A stretch of DNA of 64,000 bases from Siphonodentalium dalli (GCA_032622095.1 CP136064.1:116052004-116116003), one strand, 5' to 3'. Counted from the stretch's first letter, positions 54,301 through 60,069 are shown. Notes: generated by a model not told the origin, from the sequence alone. A program made the numbers and translations.

Positions 54301-57300
54301 GAGGAAGTAGCAACTGTAAAGACGATTAGAAACATACCACCAACTCATGTATGGTGAAGAAAACCCAGAGTTAAATAGCCCTTGTAAGGTCTGCGACCGA
54401 CTGTCAGTAAATGTGCAACCCCAAACTGATCAAGGCGCAAAATAAGTATTTTCTGACTGACCGTCAAATGACAGTATTTTACTTCAGTTAATAAATACAC
54501 CAGACAGAGGCCATATTCCGTCGGTCAATGCCCCTGATCGGAATTTACTTTAAGGCTGGAAACTGGTAACAAAAACCCCAGGTAACTAAGTCGATCAAGA
54601 GCGTTAAATGACTTGGAAAGTCCCAAATGTTTTCTGGTATCGAAACAATCGAGAAGAAAAAGTTCGAAGAGTCCTGAGTTGTAAACTACTTCCACAGCCT
54701 GTCAATCCAATAGTGTATGCAGTTACATGTACACATGATTGAAAGGAATACTTTGCAGTCAGTATGTAACTTATTAGAAAATGTGTAGAAGGAGGAGACC
54801 CATCGTGATGGAACTACTCCAAACAATCTGAAAGAAAGAACAGGTCATGGATGATTAAGGTCTAAAAACAACCAGAATGTCGATAACAAGAAGATTGTAT
54901 CTTAAACAAGAAGATTGTATCTTCTTGTTATTCACTGATTGTTCTTAACAGACGAAGGGCCCGGGTCCATGAGCTGTGTGTAGCTCACCTCATCCACCAA
55001 GGCGAAAGTACACAGCAATGCCCAAAGCAACCGACCACCCAACCACAGCAGAACCACGGGCAACCCTCCAGGACCCAACCGGAAACACGGCCCGCCGCCA
55101 CCCATCGGAAAGCTCTCGTCGAGAGCCCCCTGATGAACAGCAACAAGCCACACCACCGACCAAATCCCGAAAAACCACCCACAACTCCGCCGCGGCCAAA
55201 CACCCCGAGCACCACTGTACACCCATTCGACATGTGGTCAAGGAGGTACGCCAGTAATGTGAACAGAAGGGCACATTTTACTGAAGACCAATCACATGTG
55301 TGTATGGTCGGACGGTTGTCTGCCGCTCATACAGCGAGGACCCGGACCCTAGTTCCTCCCCGTGGGCAGAGACTCCGTCGCCAACAATGATTGCCTCATG
55401 TGTGCCGTTAGACGAATAGCTCGTCTGTTGTGTAGTAATTCAAGACAGCCTGTCAAAAAAGGAGCACTGAGTACATCAATGAGTTTTGTTGGCATGACGC
55501 AGGGTTCAAAGTTCTGAAATGCACATGTTCCCATGGAACAGGTTATTACCTACCGTACCCGCCACCCCAGAAGATTGCGTGAGTTCAATTGTCTATATCG
55601 TAACCCGATAAGCGAACCCAAACTGTAAAGCGATAATATTGAGCGAGAATAGATCTAATCCTGGTACTACAGGGAAAGCTCATTGGGATTGTCCTAAGGC
55701 TGTAGAGTCAAAAGATGATGAATGTTCTACGCAAAGAGAAATATGATTCCCAACTTGGTTCGCAGAAAAACCCAGCCCAACACCGCAGAAGGCCCGAGTG
55801 ATGCTCGCAAAAATCTTAGAAGGAATCCAAGGCTTGGTGTTATGCCCCATGGTACCGTAGTAAGGGTGAAAGATGATCTGTGTACATTTACCCCTAGAAG
55901 AATCGGTCACCCATAAACAAAGGACAATGCTAATCAGTGACAGGTGGAAAGGTAATAAGTTTGAGCCCAGGTAAAACCGCATGAAAAAACAAATTGAGTG
56001 TCTGTTAACAGTCTCTGCCCCGGCCGATGACTGCGCTATGTTCACTGTTATAGACAGCACCCGAGATTATCCGGCATTAGACGGCGCGCTGTCTGGTGGC
56101 CCAGTGCTCGGTCCCCCCTCGAACCCCCCAGGACCCATATCCGAGGAGAGAAACTGCGTCTGCAACCCCTCGATGCCTTGCAATTAACTTAGTTCTTTGT
56201 GACAGACAAGAAAAAGCAGCAAGAGCTCTTCGAAATCCAAAGTGAGAATCAGGATTCGCGTTGGATGGCAAGTAGCCCTGTTAATTAGAAATGTAATCTA
56301 AATGTGGAATCGTCAGATCCAAGCAATGGATTTTGTTATCTTTAGAGTAAAAAACTGAATAAACAGGACTGTGTAAGCCTTGGAAGAGATATCGAGGAGT
56401 GATTAATGAGCAGACTGATTCCCCCCTAACCGGAGCCAGCTTAAACCCTGACAGGAAGCAGAATCATACAGTGTAGCCAGTAGGGCAGCGGCGACCTACT
56501 AGGTCACGACACGAATCCAAAAACCTGACCAACAGGACGACACCACACTAGTGTTTCTAAATGCACACAATCTGCATTGAACTACATGTTGAATGGGCAG
56601 AGCAGTCAAATATACATAGAATGAACCGAAACTTTTAGATGACACGAGCCCAAGATCTGAGATATTACTCGATTCGTGTATCACCCCCCAAGACAGTGAC
56701 TATGAAACGCTACCGCCCCAGTGGCTACACAGGTACAACTTGCCGCCCGCCAAATAGCAAGCATTTGAAGGTCATGCAGAGTCCCGGGAAATGGTCTTAA
56801 CAGCAATTCCACCCGAGGGTAGACGCCAGGGAGCAACTAACTTGGAAATTTCGATTATCAAATAAATAGCCTCACATGGACATGATGAGATAGTATTTTG
56901 TTCGCAATCTCAAAGTTGACATAAAATCCATACCAAATTGCATGGCTATTATCCAAGTTTGGATGGCAAATTGTGATGCGATAGCAGTTAAGTTGCTCCC
57001 TAGGGGGCTGACAGATTTTGTACATCGCACATGCTTGTGAAAGGGATGTGGGAGGACGAAATCTGAGGAAGGAACCAGCAGGAGCGGGCGAGAATGGTCG
57101 GATCCGTGAACACTGGAACCCACCCTCGGAACAGTATGGCGTCTGGCTACAGTGAATTCAATGGTGAAGTATGCAGCTGGGCCACCTCAAGGTCCGCATG
57201 GAACGAGGAATTGGATTAGCCTGAACCTGCTTGACAATGGGGTTACTGAAACCGAGGCCACACGAGGAAGAAAATAGCCTGTGGTATGACCAGTTACATG

Positions 57301-59169
57301 TACATGTATAAGGATCAGGAAAGGGACCCAAAAATTTACCATGAAAGTAGGTGACTGATGCGTCACATTATTATTTGTGAAATTGTGTCATATTGATCTG
57401 ACAAAAAAGTTATTTTGTTGGCAAACAATTTCAATGTATTGTAAATTATTTCATAGTGAACTATGAGCCAAGCAAAACCACACAAGTGAGTTAATTCATA
57501 GATAAACGAAAAGGGACCCAAACCTGATCCCTAATTTTGCTACAATTGTCAACATGAAACAGATTTGTGAGTGACAATTTCAGAATTTCGACGTAAACAA
57601 AACGAATGTTGTCACGTGCCAATTTCAACATGAACAAAGTTATAAACCAATGTTGTCTCACTGGTTGAATGTTCTAATACTTACATTCTAAAACCACAAG
57701 AAACAGAGATAACATAACAACTGTGCTGTATAGGCATTGTCCCAGAAAGTTCAACACGTGAACCGCTGCATATAAACAGACGAAGTGCAATTCCGAAATT
57801 AATTCCGAATTCTAAAGCACGTGTTCCGAAACCGGAAGTTGGGAAATTACCCACAATTTTCAACAGAACAATATAGTTTTTGTATTTTATTTGCGTTAAA
57901 ACAAATAAAACAGGGAAATTGAATGAAATTGTCACTCTGATATTAATTTAATAATTATTGTGTCGTTTCCAAAATTGAACCGATGTCACAACAAGTTAAA
58001 AAATGTGGAACGGAATTGTTAAATGAAGCCGACAATAATATGTGGTTTCATTTCTCATAGCGTTAGTTTTTACTTCCCTTCGAATCTTGTCACAAGAGAA
58101 AAAGAGGCCGATTACTGTGGGTCCACTTGCTTATATACATAACGAGTGGACAAATGACCTTGACCTGCTACGTCATAATAATAATGATTCAAAAGGTACT
58201 TAAGCTATTTCGTACCAAAATAATAAATTTTAAACGGATCTCATAAAATCCTTTCTTGTGAATAAAGATGAATATACCATGTAGTTCAGTGTGTAACGTA
58301 TCTTTGACGGGAATATATTTGATTCGAGTCGAGGAACCTACCCATCAAAGCTCAGAGTGATCAGATATCGATTTTTGAAGTTTGTAATTTCAATTGTTTG
58401 TGTGCCAGAAGCACGAGGTCAAACGGACGGTCTTGCAGATAAAGATGGATAACTCTAAAATCAAGTGGTAATAATAACCACTTGATTTTAGAGTTATCCA
58501 TCTTTATCTGCAAGACCGTCCGTTTGACCTCGTGTTTCTGGTAATCAAACAATTGAAATCACAAACTTCAAAAATCTATATCTGATCAATCTGAGCTTTG
58601 ACGGGTAGGTTCCTCGACTCGAATCAAATATTTTTTACCCCCGAAGCCAAAGAAATAGTAATTTAGAGGAGTGTCTGATCGGATTGAGTACCTTTAATGA
58701 ACACTCCAAAGATTGTAGGGATGTTCACCATGGCTATTTGTTGAGCTTATTATCTTTATCTGATCAGCGATCAGCCCTCCATCAATGGAAATCAAGTAAC
58801 TACAGTACTGTCCTAATTAATCGACTCCTTAACTACAGCAGAATTATGGGTAACTTTTCAGGATTTAGTCGGAAATATGGCTTGTTGCCATTCATTGGAA
58901 AGCTCTCGGGGATTTAAGGAGTCGATTAATTAGGGCATTACTGTAAGTCATCACCAAGTATTTGGTTAGGAACAGGGTTAATGGCTGGACTCACCTTTGA
59001 TGAGTTTGATAGGACATGTGAAGTCATCTTCGATGAGTTCCTGAGTACCTTGTTTAACAGTCGTGAGAGAGAGCTCTAACTCAATGGTTTCGTAGACATA
59101 CAGTGTCGGTTCTGGCGGTATATCACAGTAAGTGGATGATGCACTAACATTAGCATTGAATGCCTGCGA
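24306..59169 (-). CDS. NUP88: NUP88, nucleoporin 88, C-terminal 393 residues (10 exons, 5' end missing)
   Basis: Nup88 is a structural nucleoporin on the cytoplasmic face of the pore; it partners Nup214 and Nup62 through its C-terminal coiled coil and supports CRM1-dependent export (family knowledge). Seen here: ten minus-strand exons at 59169-58995, 52952-52854, 46508-46424, 43351-43247, 36845-36699, 35348-35226, 29962-29816, 26517-26391, 25687-25575 and 24366-24306. Each is flanked by AG/GT, the phases agree at every junction, and the sum is exactly 394 codons including the stop. The product lines up with vertebrate Nup88 from the end of the propeller (TLYVYETIELEL) through VEHLICTKPLP, SPLRML, ECFQLLTRASQVFREEYI and LPMLSDSER to the C-terminus, matching by recall in order and without gaps of a whole exon. 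The human protein is 741 residues, so about half is present. Upstream exons were not found between 59170 and 64000 and probably lie outside the window. Confidence 0.94.
24690..25505 (+). mobile_element. Family A tandem-core element, copy A5 (NUP88 last intron)
   Basis: Starts ATGAAAGTGTCAATGACAAT and GTAGCTCAACTTGG; about four diverged core units; the 3' hairpin is missing. Lies between the last two NUP88 exons, antisense to the gene. Confidence 0.7.
25575..25687 (-). CDS. NUP88: NUP88 penultimate exon
   Basis: 113 bp, starting on a codon boundary: IKWKKDYQRRQIQKSEKNAS, then VHLSINQKDNVHQLLKQE. It aligns with human VTMKKDYQQQKMEK...LSAYQRKCIQSILKEE. Phase 0 in, phase 2 out. Acceptor TCCTATTTTGACAG, donor AGGA/GTAAGT. 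The next intron (1208 bp) contains a family A element in antisense orientation. Confidence 0.92.
26391..26517 (-). CDS. NUP88: NUP88 exon, LPMLSDSER motif
   Basis: 127 bp. It contains QARLPMLSDSERQMQKDIEA, the equivalent of human ELPVLSDSERDMKKELQ, which identified the gene. It ends KILEKKIEQ at a codon boundary. Phase 2 in, phase 0 out. Acceptor CCGTTTTTCAG, donor GAACAG/GTAAAC. An 850-bp fold-back begins 59 bp upstream of the acceptor. Confidence 0.96.
26577..27426. repeat. 850-bp fold-back element in NUP88 intron
   Basis: Left arm about 26577-26900, right arm about 27095-27426. Complementary stretches include GATGTAAAACACTCC-like ends, CAGTAGGGTGAT/ATCACCCTACCG, TTAATTAGA/TTTAATTAATATATAAGAAT, GTAAATATTTACAATTG/CAATTGTAAATATTTAC, TCCATAGAAAAC and CCAGTTGGCATAGT. 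Identity is roughly 75-80% by eye. The loop contains TAACCCTTTGCCTGCTGAAT. No coding sequence. Confidence 0.75.
27427..29334. other. NUP88 intron sequence without recognised element
   Basis: AT-rich intron. A short duplication recurs at about 27930-28010 and 28085-28150 (ATTGGCCACCAGGGAGGGAC and CTGGCCAGCAGAGAGGGACC). No exon of another gene was recognised on either strand. Confidence 0.45.
29335..29677. mobile_element. TTAA-flanked piggyBac-like MITE
   Basis: TTAACCCTTTGGAGAGTATT at the left and the complement of CTACTCGCCAAAGGGTTAA at the right, 343 bp, no coding sequence. The inner right side repeats ATATGTTGTTCCACTCGC and ATATGTCGTTCTACTCGC. It ends 139 bp from NUP88 exon 29816-29962. 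Confidence 0.75.
29816..29962 (-). CDS. NUP88: NUP88 exon, coiled coil
   Basis: 147 bp encoding a heptad-like, charged helix: ARLLKQQKLQQQNDLENLM, then KEILKDKAQCIAEKYDECLDK. It corresponds to human KLLCDQKKKQLEDL...EMAERLADKYEEAKEK. Phase 2 in, phase 2 out. Acceptor TTTATTTACAG, donor AGGAG/GTAGGT. The upstream intron (29963-35225) carries D, C, J and K elements. Confidence 0.94.
30209..30330. mobile_element. Partial TTAA-type MITE
   Basis: TTAACCTCTTGGCTGCTATA at the left; CTCTAGCAGCCGGCC at the right pairs with CTTGGCTGCTA. Internal inverted pair CAGTACTGAGTACGG / CCGTACCGAGTACAG. The right TTAA is not preserved. Confidence 0.5.
30839..31000. repeat. Family M repeat, copy 1
   Basis: TTAACCCTCTCTATACTAAA, TACTCATTGA, AGGAAATGTTCAGATAATAA and GTTCAACAAG recur in order at 41042-41180. 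Starts with TTAA; the other boundary is not clear. Confidence 0.55.
31723..32181. mobile_element. Family D double-hairpin MITE, intact ends
   Basis: The outer terminal inverted repeats are perfect for 42 bp: they begin AAGCCTGAGTTTAGTGTGCC at the left and end with its exact complement at the right. Each TIR runs into a D hairpin with GAATGAGGTCC...GTGAATTTAGTGATGC. This copy best defines the element: 459 bp, two hairpins at its two ends and a ~190-bp interior. It lies in a NUP88 intron. Confidence 0.88.
33166..33966 (+). mobile_element. Family C tandem-core element, copy C1
   Basis: Starts ACTAGAGGTGTGACTGTCCC and GGACTACGGATACCCCCC. Three core units of about 168 bp repeat TTGACCGAAAAATGTAGGAA, AAGCTCGGACAAA, GGGGATAACTCCAC, GTCGGACAGACGTCATAATC and GCAGGTGCACAGGTTCCCAT (at 33315, 33485, 33652). 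It ends CAAGTTTCACGGAAATTGAT, a GACGGACGGATGACGG-rich stretch and CGGGGGGTATAATA. Tandem core plus ACGG-type microsatellite is the pearl-like architecture described in bivalves. Confidence 0.8.
34060..34770 (+). repeat. Family K repeat split by a family J insertion
   Basis: 34060-34230 and 34640-34770 match 49480-49640 and 49700-49815 (CACATCTATA, TATTCTGAAAG-TATCGAA, AATTACATTGTCAA, CATAG-CTATAGGGGTTCC-like). The intervening 34231-34640 is a J element (AAAAAGGCTGCTATGCC, AATAAGGTGGCTTTATTTAA, TTGAACTTGACCTGTAAC). Confidence 0.6.
35226..35348 (-). CDS. NUP88: NUP88 exon, start of coiled coil
   Basis: 123 bp. It reads SGQNLQLNGQECFQLLTRAS then QVFREEYIQKQDLARQEIEKR. Human Nup88 has [31 protein letters not shown] here, the best-conserved stretch of the whole gene in this window. 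Phase 2 in, phase 2 out. Acceptor CAACTTTACAG, donor AAGAG/GTAACT. Confidence 0.95.
35400..36134 (+). repeat. Family J dispersed repeat
   Basis: Begins AAAAGGCCGCTAGGCCCCCG and GAATAAGGTGTCTTTATTTG; then about two and a half units each with AGTCGAAAAAGGG-CATAACTC, CCAAATTCGACCTTGACCTG-like and TTTCATCAAATTTTGTTGAA-like steps; ends GACAGATGGATGGACAGACA and TTTTGTCAAAAGGGTGTATA. Starts 52 bp past NUP88 exon 35226-35348. Confidence 0.65.
36200..36541. mobile_element. TTAA-flanked MITE
   Basis: TTAACTCATTCACTGCCAAC at the left, complement of CGCCAGCACTGAATGAGTTAA at the right; 342 bp. Internal AGATATCGCGTCGCCGGCAC and GATATCTCGTCGCCAGCACT are a short direct repeat near the right end. It ends 158 bp before NUP88 exon 36699-36845. 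Confidence 0.7.
36699..36845 (-). CDS. NUP88: NUP88 exon (SPLRML...ILQRKSSNP segment)
   Basis: 147 bp, 48 complete codons. The product contains LTIPNFEASKFQSPLRML and FDQHISHILQRKSSNPLLK, matching human VAESPLRVL and FEKHIRSILQRSVANPAFLK. This is the linker between the propeller and the coiled coil. Phase 2 in, phase 2 out. Acceptor TTTATCACAG, donor CTAAA/GTAAGT. A palindromic family H MITE starts 63 bp upstream of the acceptor. Confidence 0.93.
36909..37085. mobile_element. Family H palindromic MITE, copy H1
   Basis: Arms AGTAATGCCCTAAATAATCG and GAATTATGGGTAACTTTTCA with exact complements on the right; hinge TTGTTGCCATTCATCGGAAA. Ends CAGTAATGCCC with TA outside, as in Tc1/mariner-type MITEs. 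Nearly perfect stem of about 80 bp. Confidence 0.85.
37138..37447. mobile_element. Family D MITE, truncated
   Basis: One D hairpin (37163-37252: AGAATGAGGTCCCCAGAGGG...GGGACCTCATTCT) and the interior in the reverse order (AGAAGATAAAATGCATAATC, GATCCTAGGTCTCC). The second hairpin is missing; an RT remnant follows directly. Confidence 0.7.
37450..38390 (-). pseudogene. Dead non-LTR reverse transcriptase fragment
   Basis: On the minus strand from 38367: IVPLYKNNGAKTDPDSY, GITLLSSIGNLFT, ENQSGFRKGQSSIDNIFS, then FRKAFDTIWRQGLCIKLL after 38104 and LEVNKTKVMVISG near 37680. The order is that of an RTE/CR1/Jockey-type RT. The catalytic YADD box reads YSDN (LLYSDNTVLFAD near 37760), and stops interrupt it. 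It lies in a NUP88 intron, in the sense orientation. Confidence 0.82.
38694..38756 (+). repeat. Family D hairpin arm, fragment
   Basis: TATCCCGCTATGCAGGATAG, CATCACTAAATTGACCCTCT, GGGAATCTCATTCTG: one arm of a D hairpin only. Confidence 0.55.
38757..40170. other. NUP88 intron sequence without recognised element
   Basis: AT-rich with runs of A and T. TCTTTTTAAAAT and TTTAAAAAGC lie in a loose inverted repeat: 38750-38900 (GAGGTTTCTAATTTATATTT) and 39540-39700 (TAAATAATCTCCTTCCCTCG), with matching ACATTTCAAT-like steps, suggesting an old fold-back. No exon recognised. Confidence 0.35.
40300..40460. repeat. Fold-back repeat, family F, second copy
   Basis: TATATACACAGAATGACATG and GTGTGAATGGGGTTGTC pair with AACCCATTCACACACGTCAT and TCGGAGTATATA. 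Centre AGGATAGAATGAGAGGTTCTATCCTT. Same layout as 9258-9421, more diverged between arms. Confidence 0.7.
40746..41005 (+). mobile_element. Family G MITE, TTAA-flanked, complete
   Basis: TTAACCCTTTCATGACTGGA to CTCCCATCATAAAAAGGTTAA; TTAA at both ends. Interior with ATTCTCTTATATATGATGCG and GCGAGGCTCCCTATGGGAGC as in 22599-22846. NUP88 intron. Confidence 0.8.
41042..41180. repeat. Family M repeat, copy 2
   Basis: ATCCATTCTTTACTAAATAC, TCATTGATGAG, AGGAAATGTTCAGATGATAA and AGTTCAACAA match 30839-31000. Confidence 0.5.
41219..43220 (+). mobile_element. Family A tandem-core element, copy A6
   Basis: 5' ATGAAAGTGTCAATGACACT and GTAGCTCAACTTAGGTAGGG; about eleven core units of ~160 bp, well conserved (AAAGGATTTAGTCATGCAAA, GAGTAAAATCCAAGATGGC, CACTCGTTCCCATCTACATG, GACAAATTTCAT). 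Ends in a CA/ACGG tail and a shortened GTGAGCTAAAAA; the hairpin is lost. Its first ~280 bp are almost identical to copy A7. The 3' end lies 27 bp from a NUP88 exon. Confidence 0.82.
43247..43351 (-). CDS. NUP88: NUP88 exon (PPAPLLGMTVITD segment)
   Basis: 105 bp encoding PPAPLLGMTVITDIQLG and then a hydrophobic beta-strand-like run ending VSVPLR. It aligns with human [20 protein letters not shown] and the following strand. Phase 2 in, phase 2 out. The acceptor is TTCTTCCCACAG; the donor is CTAAG/GTTAGT, only 27 bp from the end of a family A element. Two decayed copies of this exon's acceptor and first codons lie just upstream (43443 and 43544), reported separately. Confidence 0.9.
43409..43550 (-). 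pseudogene. NUP88: Two decayed copies of a NUP88 exon start with acceptor
   Basis: The acceptor and first codons of exon 43351-43247 recur at 43443 (CCACAG/CCCATCTGCGCC, giving PSAPLLGMTVIY before a stop) and, more worn, at 43544 (CTGCAG/CCCATCTGTTC). Spacing is 92 and 101 bp. The first copy shares ATCACAGTCATACCTAG-AATGGCGCAG with the exon. Neither copy has the rest of the exon or its donor. Confidence 0.7.
43620..43760. mobile_element. Family H palindromic MITE, copy H2
   Basis: GTAATGCCCTAAATAATGGA to GGAGTCGATTATTTAGGGCA and TTACTGTA. Same hinge TTGTTGCCATTCATCGGAAA as H1 but most of the right inner arm is deleted. Confidence 0.78.
44015..45180. mobile_element. Possible hAT-like non-autonomous element
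   Basis: The ends CAGGGCTGGCGGTCTAGAAA and the complement of AGATTTCCAGGCCTG show a diverged inverted repeat. Each end carries a GC-rich self-complementary patch: AGGAGGGCTATTAATAGCCC at 44040 and GGCGGGCTATTAAAAGCCCG at 45102. CAGGG-type ends suggest hAT, but no 8-bp target duplication was found and no transposase is present. Confidence 0.4.
45181..46423. other. NUP88 intron sequence without recognised element
   Basis: Contains a G run (45456-45466), a T run (45789-45802) and CTATAAGTCG / CGGCTTATAG near 45385 and 45809, perhaps ends of an old repeat. An ORF at 45497-45820 matches nothing I recognise. Confidence 0.4.
46424..46508 (-). CDS. NUP88: NUP88 exon (VEHLICTKPLP segment)
   Basis: 85 bp. 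It reads (D)SNCDIDDFSSERGCVVEHL then ICTKPLPS, which matches the human VEHILCTKPLP. Phase 1 in, phase 2 out. The acceptor is TTTATCTTTTCAG; the donor is TTCAAG/GTAATG. The upstream intron (46509-52853) holds a pogo-like MITE, an RT remnant, a K fragment and a family A element. Confidence 0.92.
46890..48017 (+). pseudogene. C-terminal remnant of a non-LTR retrotransposon
   Basis: Plus strand, several frames: WCERLRLRVNVDKTKLIHF (46935-46992), HVIGVLMDEHMTFKAKSENL, SYFAGKALRAMTAKIHQYK and LYDSFH (47045-47220), RYFLGVGRNTSLPALLFDFE (47300-47360), and at the end NQYQIHVAKYLYSSYQHR before a stop near 48016. This is the post-YADD RT and C-terminal domain of a jockey/CR1-like LINE. Frameshifts break it; the RT core is missing. 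The pogo-like MITE follows 52 bp later. Antisense to NUP88. Confidence 0.8.
48070..49313. mobile_element. pogo/Tigger-like non-autonomous element, copy 1
   Basis: Ends CAGTGAAACCTCTCCAAACC and complement of AGAGGTTTTACTG with TA outside each end. Subterminal CGAACAC-CTCTCTAAACCGA and CCGGTCCGAAGGGTGTTCGG. The 1.24-kb interior has no transposase. Ends starting CAGT with TA duplication fit the pogo branch of Tc1/mariner. Confidence 0.82.
49480..49830 (+). repeat. Family K repeat, second copy
   Basis: ACGCACATCTATATTTAATA, CTATTCTGAAAGCTATCGAA, AATTACATTGTCAAATAAAG, and TAGGCTATAGGGGTTCC near 49785. Matches the two halves of 34060-34770 without the J insertion, which shows that J inserted there later. 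Confidence 0.6.
49831..50727. other. NUP88 intron sequence without recognised element
   Basis: AT-rich with an A run and a C run near 50635-50662. No exon or known family recognised. Confidence 0.45.
50728..52600 (+). mobile_element. Family A tandem-core element, copy A7 (complete)
   Basis: Full structure: 5' GTGTCAATGACAC palindrome and AGCTCAACTTA; about eleven units of 159-164 bp (starts of AGGATTTAGT at 51828, 51992 and 52311); tail GGACACACGCACACACGGAC; 3' hairpin AGCTCAAACTTACAAAAGTA / TTGAGCT followed by AAAAATG. Two unit types alternate: one with AAAGGATTTAGTCATGCAAA, the other with AATGGATTGAATTTTGAAAT. Reference copy for the family. Confidence 0.85.
52854..52952 (-). CDS. NUP88: NUP88 exon (HTVGLPWI segment)
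   Basis: 99 bp, too short for an ordinary ORF search; found by looking for the human motif AGVHSVGLTWI. It reads TQCPDRYHCCHSAGLHTVGL followed by PWIYQYQDYCRE. It begins with 2 nt completing an Asp codon from the previous exon and ends with 1 nt. The acceptor is CATTTGACAG after a T run; the donor is GGGAAG/GTTAGT. The upstream intron is 6042 bp, of which 5.27 kb is one transposable element. Confidence 0.92.
54960..55390. other. GC-rich patch inside the TTAA element
   Basis: C/A-rich on the plus strand and far more GC-rich than its surroundings. Open frames exist at once on both strands (54976-55257 and 55133-55390 on +, 54932-55274 on -), which is what low stop-codon density gives in GC-rich DNA. 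The plus frame is a Pro/Thr/Arg-rich, disordered-looking peptide (for example EQQQATPPTKSRKTT with PPD before it). I recognise no domain, so coding is unproven. Confidence 0.4.
58315..58631. mobile_element. 317-bp fold-back MITE nested in the right TIR
   Basis: Near-perfect palindrome centred on 58473. It starts ATATTTGATTCGAGTCGAGG, ends in the complement, and has the loop AATAATA between AAGTGGT and ACCACTT. The host TIR reads on directly after it (TTTACCCCCGAAGCC), so it is a clean insertion, probably at an AT-rich site. Confidence 0.88.
58803..58943. mobile_element. Family H palindromic MITE, copy H3
   Basis: CAGTACTGTCCTAATTAATC and complement of GATTAATTAGGGCATTACTG, TA outside each end; interior AGAATTATGGGTAACTTTTC and TTGTTGCCATTCATTGGAAA as in H1 and H2. 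51 bp from the donor of NUP88 exon 58995-59169. Confidence 0.82.
58995..59169 (-). CDS. NUP88: NUP88 exon, end of propeller (first visible exon)
   Basis: 175 bp, entered in phase 0 and left in phase 1. It encodes 58 residues starting SQAFNANV and including PPEPTLYVYETIELELSL and DDFTCPIKLIK. This corresponds to the human segment LYVFECVELELAL...DSDFSCPVKLHRD. The acceptor is a pyrimidine-rich tract ending ACATGCAG; the donor is AAAG/GTGAGT. An ATG lies in frame two codons upstream, at the acceptor, but it is intronic sequence and not a start. A family H MITE ends 51 bp beyond the donor. Confidence 0.92.
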
Positions 59170-60069
59170 CTGCATGTTAAAGAAAAGAAACGTTCATATA
59201 ATTCCCCAATAATAGCAGAAATCTTTGAATGAATGTGTCATTCTGACCCTTTAGGGCCGGCGCCCTGTGGTTTTCACTGAGTTCTTATTCGGGATACGCT
59301 TCATATACATGGAGTTGCTGATACAATTTATTTTGCCAGTTATTTTTCAATTAACAAAAAATACTATGTAAATCTGTTATTTAAAGATACGGGCGGCGTT
59401 GGCGGTGGGGTATTCTGTTAAAATATTCACCTCCATCAAAAACTGCCATAAACAGAAATAATAGTAAAATATAGACTGACCTTGTTCTTATACCAATCAG
59501 AAATATGGCATAAACAGTATATTATTGTCAAATGTTTTTCCTTTGTTATGTAAACAAAAGCAAAAAACGTTACAGAACATGACTTTTGTTTAGATCCGGA
59601 TATGGTAAACATAAAGAGCGTTATTTGTTACTGTTTTCCTGATATGGAAACAATAAAGAGCGTTTTTTTTATCATTTGTTTGGGATTGACCAATAGAATT
59701 GCACTGTGTTATGTAAACAGAAGCAAAACTTCTGTAACACATACAGGCTCTTGTTTACGCACACCATCGTACGTCTTGACAACAATATACTATTTATGCA
59801 CTGATTATGTTTGGCATATGAACAAAACTATATAGATTTTAATATTCCTTCTGTTGATGGCAATTTGAACAAATATGACTATTTCTGCAACGAACGACGC
59901 CCGTGCCTTTAATAACTTCATTTTAATGATTAGCATCAGGGCTGGTACCCATTGAATGCAATAGAGTCTGCAACATGCATATTCTTTCTACATTGCGATT
60001 ATCACTCTGCCCAACTAATTCACTGATTGACAAAACAAAAACATAAATAGGTTCTTACTTTTTAAAATA
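59170..60069. other. NUP88 intron or upstream sequence, no exon found
   Basis: Searched for the preceding NUP88 segment (human PNILVIATESGMLYHC); none found on the minus strand. A short duplication occurs: ATGTAAACA-AAGCAAAA with GTTACAGAACAT near 59550 and ATGTAAACAGAAGCAAAACT near 59712, each followed by TTGTTTA. Confidence 0.45.

Larger units (their letters stand above)
53421..58693. mobile_element. 5.27-kb TTAA-flanked element with long inverted ends
   Basis: TTAA at 53417-53420 and 58694-58697. The left TIR (53421-about 53735) begins AGGTACTCAATCCGATCAGA; the right TIR (about 58079-58693) is its complement, interrupted by a 317-bp fold-back at 58315-58631. Without that insertion the arms match at roughly 95% by eye over ~310 bp, so the element is young. 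A further inverted copy of part of the TIR lies at 53796-53888. The ~4.2-kb interior has no recognisable transposase; it holds a GC-rich patch at 54960-55390. It makes up most of the first visible NUP88 intron. TTAA with AGG ends suggests a Kolobok/T2- or piggyBac-related non-autonomous element; this is inference. Confidence 0.85.
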
